In this document: positions 3,449-6,307 of the stretch, piece after piece
Layout: each line of letters opens with the position of its first letter
How positions within the stretch are numbered: the stretch's first letter is position 1
Source of the DNA: Dysgonamonadaceae bacterium
GTDB lineage: Bacteria; Bacteroidota; Bacteroidia; Bacteroidales; Azobacteroidaceae
Reading direction: 5' to 3'
NCBI GenBank assembly: GCA_031260235.1
Contig: JAIRKG010000149.1
Location: 1 to 6,307 of the forward strand
DNA length: 6,307 nucleotides
The notes under the pieces: model-generated
Databases searched by the model: none
Seen by the model: only the letters and a program-made list of their open reading frames with translations
Told to the model about the DNA's origin: nothing
Position numbers and translations under genes: made by a program

Positions 3449-6141
3449 CCGAACAATCCCAATTGCTGCTGCTCCGCAATTTCATCAATCACCTCTGTTT
3501 CCACCCTGTCTTCGCTTTCCGCCTCAACGTCCGGTTGCGGCGCATCCTCCGTTTCCGGTTCGGAGAAGCGGGCAGGTTCGATTTCGCGGATTTTCGCTAT
3601 CTCGTAAGTTGTGATTCGCTTGCCTTTGGCTTTCAGGCTTTTTACACCGATAAATTCTTCCACATCAATGATTAGTACTTCGCGGAAAGCGTCGTTTCCT
3701 CCAAAGACCACTTCAAATCGCGGATAAACGGCGTCGCTCAGCAAAATCAAGCGGGAAGCCGCGTTTTCTCCCAGTATGCTTTGTTTTTTGGCGCTGATTT
3801 CGAACGGGAAACGTTTAATATAGGGATAACCCTGCTGATCTGCGTCATACAATGCTGCCGACCAGATTTTATCGGGATTGAACTTTTCTATCACTTTGAT
3901 TTGCCCCTGATAGTGATTGCCGGAATCGAAACTGGTCGTATAAAATTCGCCGTTCCCCTGCACAACCAGCACCTGATCGTCGGCAAAAAACTCGCCCAGA
4001 AATTCGCCGCGCCCATCGTAATTGAGGCGCAGAACGTCGTGGTCGAACCAAACCTTCCGTCCGCCGAGGGTTGATCCGCCTTTTTGTTTCAGTGAAATCT
4101 TGTGTATTTCCGCCTTGGTCAAAGTGATTCCTTTGGCGGCGCGTCCTTTGATTTGGACGTCGCTGAAATCCTTGTCGAAAACAAGCAGTTTCTGGCGGGG
4201 ACGAGGTTTCAGAATAGCCCTCACCGTTTCGGCTTCGCCGTTGGCGTTGGCGGAGAAATACAGAATCCGGCTGCCTGCTTTGCCGGTCGTCAAATCATAT
4301 TCTTTGTCGCGCGTAACACCCGTAACAGGAAAACGTTTGATAAAATTTGTTCCGATTTTGCCTTCGCGGTAAATGACATTGTAAATCGTGCGGCTGTCGT
4401 TCCGCTTGAAAACGTTGAGAAAGAGTACGTTTTTGCCGACAAACATTTTTTCGCTGACCTTGACAATCTTGTATTTTCCATCTTTGTAGAAAATAATAAC
4501 GTCGTCGATATCCGAACAGTTACAGACAAATTCGTCTTTCTTCAATCCGTAACCGATAAAACCTTCTTCCCTGTTGATATACAGTTTTTCGTTGGCTTCC
4601 ACCACTTTGGTCGCCTCAATGGTATCGAAACTGCGGATTTCCGTTTTCCGCGGATAGTTTTTACCATATTTTTCTTTCAACTTCGTAAACCAGTCAATCG
4701 TATAATCAACAATATGTTCGATGTGGCGGTCGATTTCCTGAATTTGCACCTTGTATGAGGCAATCAGGTTATCGGCTTTGTCTTTGTTGAATTTCAGGAT
4801 GCGTCCCATTTTGATTTCGAGAAGGCGGAGGAGGTCGTCGCGGGTGATTTCTGCCTCTCCGCCCCCTCCTGTCCCCCAAAAAGGAGGAGGGGTGGCTACG
4901 GAGAGATACGCCATCAATCGCTTTTCAACATGATTCAAAGCTGAATCAATATTTCCCGCATTCTCAAATTCCTTATCCTTATAGATGCGTTCTTCAATAA
5001 AAATTCGTTCCAAAGAAGCGAAACGCAAGGCTTCCAGCAATTCCTGCCGCAGGATTTCGAGTTCCAGTTTCAGCAAACGCAAGGTATTGTCCGTTACATT
5101 TTTCAGCACGTCGGAAACCGTGAGGAAATGCGGTTTATTGCCTTCAATCACGCAACAATTGGGCGAAATGCTGATTTCGCAGTCCGTGAAAGCATACAGC
5201 GCATCAATGGTCTTATCGGAAGAAACGCCCGGCGCCAGGTGGATTACGATTTCTGCATTTCTGGCGGTCATATCGTCAACCTTACGGATTTTTATCTTGC
5301 CTTTTTCGTTTGCACGAAGAATAGATTCGGTCAAAGTGGAAGTCGTTTTTCCAAAAGGTATTTCCGTAACGGATAATGTTTTATTATCCACCTTGTTGAT
5401 TTTAGCGCGCACCTTCACCGCGCCGCCTCTTTCGCCGTCGTTGTAGCGGGAAACGTCAATATATCCTCCGGTCTGGAAATCGGGATAGAGCGTAAATTCT
5501 TCACCGTGAAGATAGGAAACGGAAGCATCTATCAACTCGTTGAAATTGTGGGGAAGCACTTTGGACGACAAACCGACGGCGATGCCTTCCACGCCCTGCA
5601 TCAACAGCAAGGGAAATTTGACGGGTAACGTAACCGGTTCTTTATTCCGTCCGTCGTATGACAATTTCCAGTCGGTAGTTTTGGGATTAAAAACGACTTC
5701 GAGGGCAAATTTCGACAGGCGGGCTTCGATATAACGGGGAGCGGCGGCTCCGTCGCCGGTCAGGATATTTCCCCAGTTTCCCTGGCAGTCGACCAGCAAA
5801 TCCTTTTGTCCCAACTGCACCAAAGCGTCGCCGATAGATGCATCGCCGTGCGGGTGAAACTTCATGGTCTCGCCGACTATATTGGCAACTTTATTGTAAC
5901 GACCGTCTTCCAGCCGCCGCATGGTGTGCAGAATGCGGCGCTGCACCGGTTTTAATCCGTCGTTGATATGCGGCACAGCGCGTTCCAAAATCACATAAGA
6001 AGCATAATCCAGAAACCAATTCTGATACATTCCGGAAAGCACATAATGCGACCCGTCCATGTTTACCGGCATCCTGTAATCGGAATGTTCCTTTGCAGGT
6101 TCGCCGTTTTCGATGTTATCATCAAGATTTTCTGATTCCAT
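3445..6141 (-). CDS. parC: DNA topoisomerase IV subunit A
   Basis: With ParE this subunit forms the type IIA topoisomerase that decatenates daughter chromosomes. From the ATG at 6141 it has 898 residues, normal for Bacteroidota ParC. The breakage-reunion domain holds DGLKPVQRRIL (61-71), the quinolone-region segment HPHGDASIGDALVQLGQ (96-112) and AAPRYIEARLS (133-143) with catalytic Tyr137 preceded by Arg136. A coiled-coil tower follows, interrupted by an unusual Pro/Gly-rich insert (413-429) encoded by a palindrome. From about 520 to 850 is the beta-pinwheel DNA-wrapping domain; no QRRGGKG-type GyrA box is seen, which favours topoisomerase IV over gyrase. The tail (855-892) is acidic and probably disordered, ending in QLGLF-G, a beta-clamp-like motif. 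An upstream TTG at 6162 is rejected as start because it lies inside the -7 promoter box. The parE partner is not in the window. Confidence 0.94.
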   Translation of the reverse strand: MESENLDDNIENGEPAKEHSDYRMPVNMDGSHYVLSGMYQNWFLDYASYVILERAVPHINDGLKPVQRRILHTMRRLEDGRYNKVANIVGETMKFHPHGDASIGDALVQLGQKDLLVDCQGNWGNILTGDGAAAPRYIEARLSKFALEVVFNPKTTDWKLSYDGRNKEPVTLPVKFPLLLMQGVEGIAVGLSSKVLPHNFNELIDASVSYLHGEEFTLYPDFQTGGYIDVSRYNDGERGGAVKVRAKINKVDNKTLSVTEIPFGKTTSTLTESILRANEKGKIKIRKVDDMTARNAEIVIHLAPGVSSDKTIDALYAFTDCEISISPNCCVIEGNKPHFLTVSDVLKNVTDNTLRLLKLELEILRQELLEALRFASLERIFIEERIYKDKEFENAGNIDSALNHVEKRLMAYLSVATPPPFWGTGGGGEAEITRDDLLRLLEIKMGRILKFNKDKADNLIASYKVQIQEIDRHIEHIVDYTIDWFTKLKEKYGKNYPRKTEIRSFDTIEATKVVEANEKLYINREEGFIGYGLKKDEFVCNCSDIDDVIIFYKDGKYKIVKVSEKMFVGKNVLFLNVFKRNDSRTIYNVIYREGKIGTNFIKRFPVTGVTRDKEYDLTTGKAGSRILYFSANANGEAETVRAILKPRPRQKLLVFDKDFSDVQIKGRAAKGITLTKAEIHKISLKQKGGSTLGGRKVWFDHDVLRLNYDGRGEFLGEFFADDQVLVVQGNGEFYTTSFDSGNHYQGQIKVIEKFNPDKIWSAALYDADQQGYPYIKRFPFEISAKKQSILGENAASRLILLSDAVYPRFEVVFGGNDAFREVLIIDVEEFIGVKSLKAKGKRITTYEIAKIREIEPARFSEPETEDAPQPDVEAESEDRVETEVIDEIAEQQQLGLFG
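3451..3465 (-). other. Putative beta-sliding-clamp binding motif at ParC C-terminus
   Basis: Codons 893-897 encode QLGLF, one residue before the C-terminal glycine. The pentapeptide consensus for clamp binding is QL(S/D)LF, and glycine at the third place is a mild variation. It is presented at the end of an acidic, low-complexity tail, as in many clamp-binding proteins. Binding is inferred from the motif only. Confidence 0.5.
4855..4905. repeat. 51-bp imperfect palindrome inside parC, in frame
   Basis: Outer arms CTCTCCG (4855-4861) and CGGAGAG (4899-4905) are perfectly complementary. Inner arms CCCCTCCT (4863-4870) and AGGAGGGG (4885-4892) are also perfect, with C/A-rich DNA between. It spans exactly 17 codons and encodes ParC residues 413-429 (LSVATPPPF, then WGTGGGGE), a Pro/Gly-rich stretch unlike the charged helical sequence on either side. 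It looks like a dispersed palindromic repeat inserted into the gene without breaking it, as described for palindromic elements in rickettsial genes. Confidence 0.7.
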
Positions 6142-6159
6142 TGGGCTGTTTTTTTGCTG

Positions 6160-6191
6160 CAAAAGTAAAGGAATATTTTGGAATTATCAAA
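6160..6191 (-). promoter_or_regulatory. parC promoter, full Bacteroidota consensus
   Basis: On the minus strand TTTG (6191-6188) and TACTTTTG (6167-6160, fitting TAnnTTTG) are separated by 20 bases, the spacing expected for the Bacteroidota primary sigma factor. The start point should fall near 6153, leaving a leader of about a dozen bases before the ATG at 6141. The last three bases of the -7 box are the TTG that would otherwise look like an upstream start codon. Confidence 0.8.
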
Positions 6192-6225
6192 AAATATCAA
6201 CTGCGAGGGCTCCACTCCACACCCC

Positions 6226-6280
6226 TGTCATTGCTGCCCATCTCGTCACCCTGAGCCGCGATAGCGGTGCGGCAATCCAG
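6226..6280 (+). repeat. Diverged composite repeat copy upstream of parC
   Basis: A half-copy (6226-6243, like 553-570) is followed directly by a fuller copy (6244-6280). The second has inner stem GCCGC, loop GATA, GCGGT and the usual end GCGGCAATCCAG, but its left arm reads CGTCACCCTGA rather than CGTCATTGCGA, so the outer ATTGC/GCAAT pairing is lost. It lies upstream of the parC promoter, outside any gene. Confidence 0.7.
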
Positions 6281-6307
6281 AAAAACAATCTCGTCAATAG
6301 ACTTGTT

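Noticed and set aside
4102..4758. 218-codon open frame on the plus strand inside parC
   Set aside because: It lies wholly antisense to a well-conserved gene; its phenylalanine- and valine-rich protein is the usual antisense shadow of lysine-, glutamate- and aspartate-rich coding DNA.
3445..6141. DNA gyrase subunit A
   Set aside because: The C-terminal domain lacks a QRRGGKG-type GyrA box and the overall pattern (HPHGDASIGDALVQLGQ, acidic tail) fits Bacteroidota topoisomerase IV subunit A.
6142..6162. TTG upstream start for parC adding seven residues
   Set aside because: The TTG is the end of the TACTTTTG promoter box, so it should lie upstream of the transcription start; the ATG at 6141 is the better start.

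Overview
The window looks like a Bacteroidota (Bacteroidales-type) chromosome segment. Three lines of sequence evidence support this. Three genes are preceded by a TAnnTTTG -7 box, the form used by the Bacteroidota primary sigma factor, rather than by TATAAT. The first gene ends in what looks like a type IX secretion (T9SS) C-terminal sorting domain. Topoisomerase IV subunit A and the lysophospholipid acyltransferase have Bacteroidota-style sequences. Species cannot be named from this window.

Layout. Positions 1-399 hold the 3' end of a secreted protein gene (beta-sandwich end plus probable T9SS sorting domain). Positions 400-833 carry no gene; they hold a strong intrinsic terminator (484-521), a cluster of short palindromic repeats in nested inverted arrangement (553-742) and a G-run-rich stretch (742-778). 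Positions 834-1182 are a degraded toxin-antitoxin locus: an intact UPF0175-type antitoxin overlaps the first 35 codons of a DUF3368/PIN-type toxin whose remainder is missing. Positions 1249-2547 encode myo-inositol-1-phosphate synthase, and 2627-3448 a PlsC-like lysophospholipid acyltransferase in the same direction. On the minus strand, 6141 down to 3445 is a complete topoisomerase IV subunit A gene (parC), convergent with the acyltransferase gene and sharing stop-codon bases with it. The parC promoter and another diverged repeat copy fill the right edge.

How the genes relate. Inositol phosphate synthase makes the headgroup precursor of inositol lipids, and the next gene is an acyl-lipid transferase, so the pair may serve membrane lipid synthesis. 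This is inference from adjacency only. The secreted protein, the toxin-antitoxin remnant and parC have no evident functional link to them.

The most unusual signals are four. (1) A dispersed hairpin repeat has constant outer arms (ATTGC/GCAAT) and an inner stem whose sequence changes between copies while its pairing is kept. (2) A 51-bp (17-codon) imperfect palindrome sits in frame inside parC. (3) ParC ends in an acidic, probably disordered tail followed by QLGLF-G, which matches the beta-sliding-clamp binding motif. (4) The toxin is cut off almost exactly at the promoter of the inositol phosphate synthase gene. I see no CRISPR array, tRNA, rRNA, transposase or phage gene.
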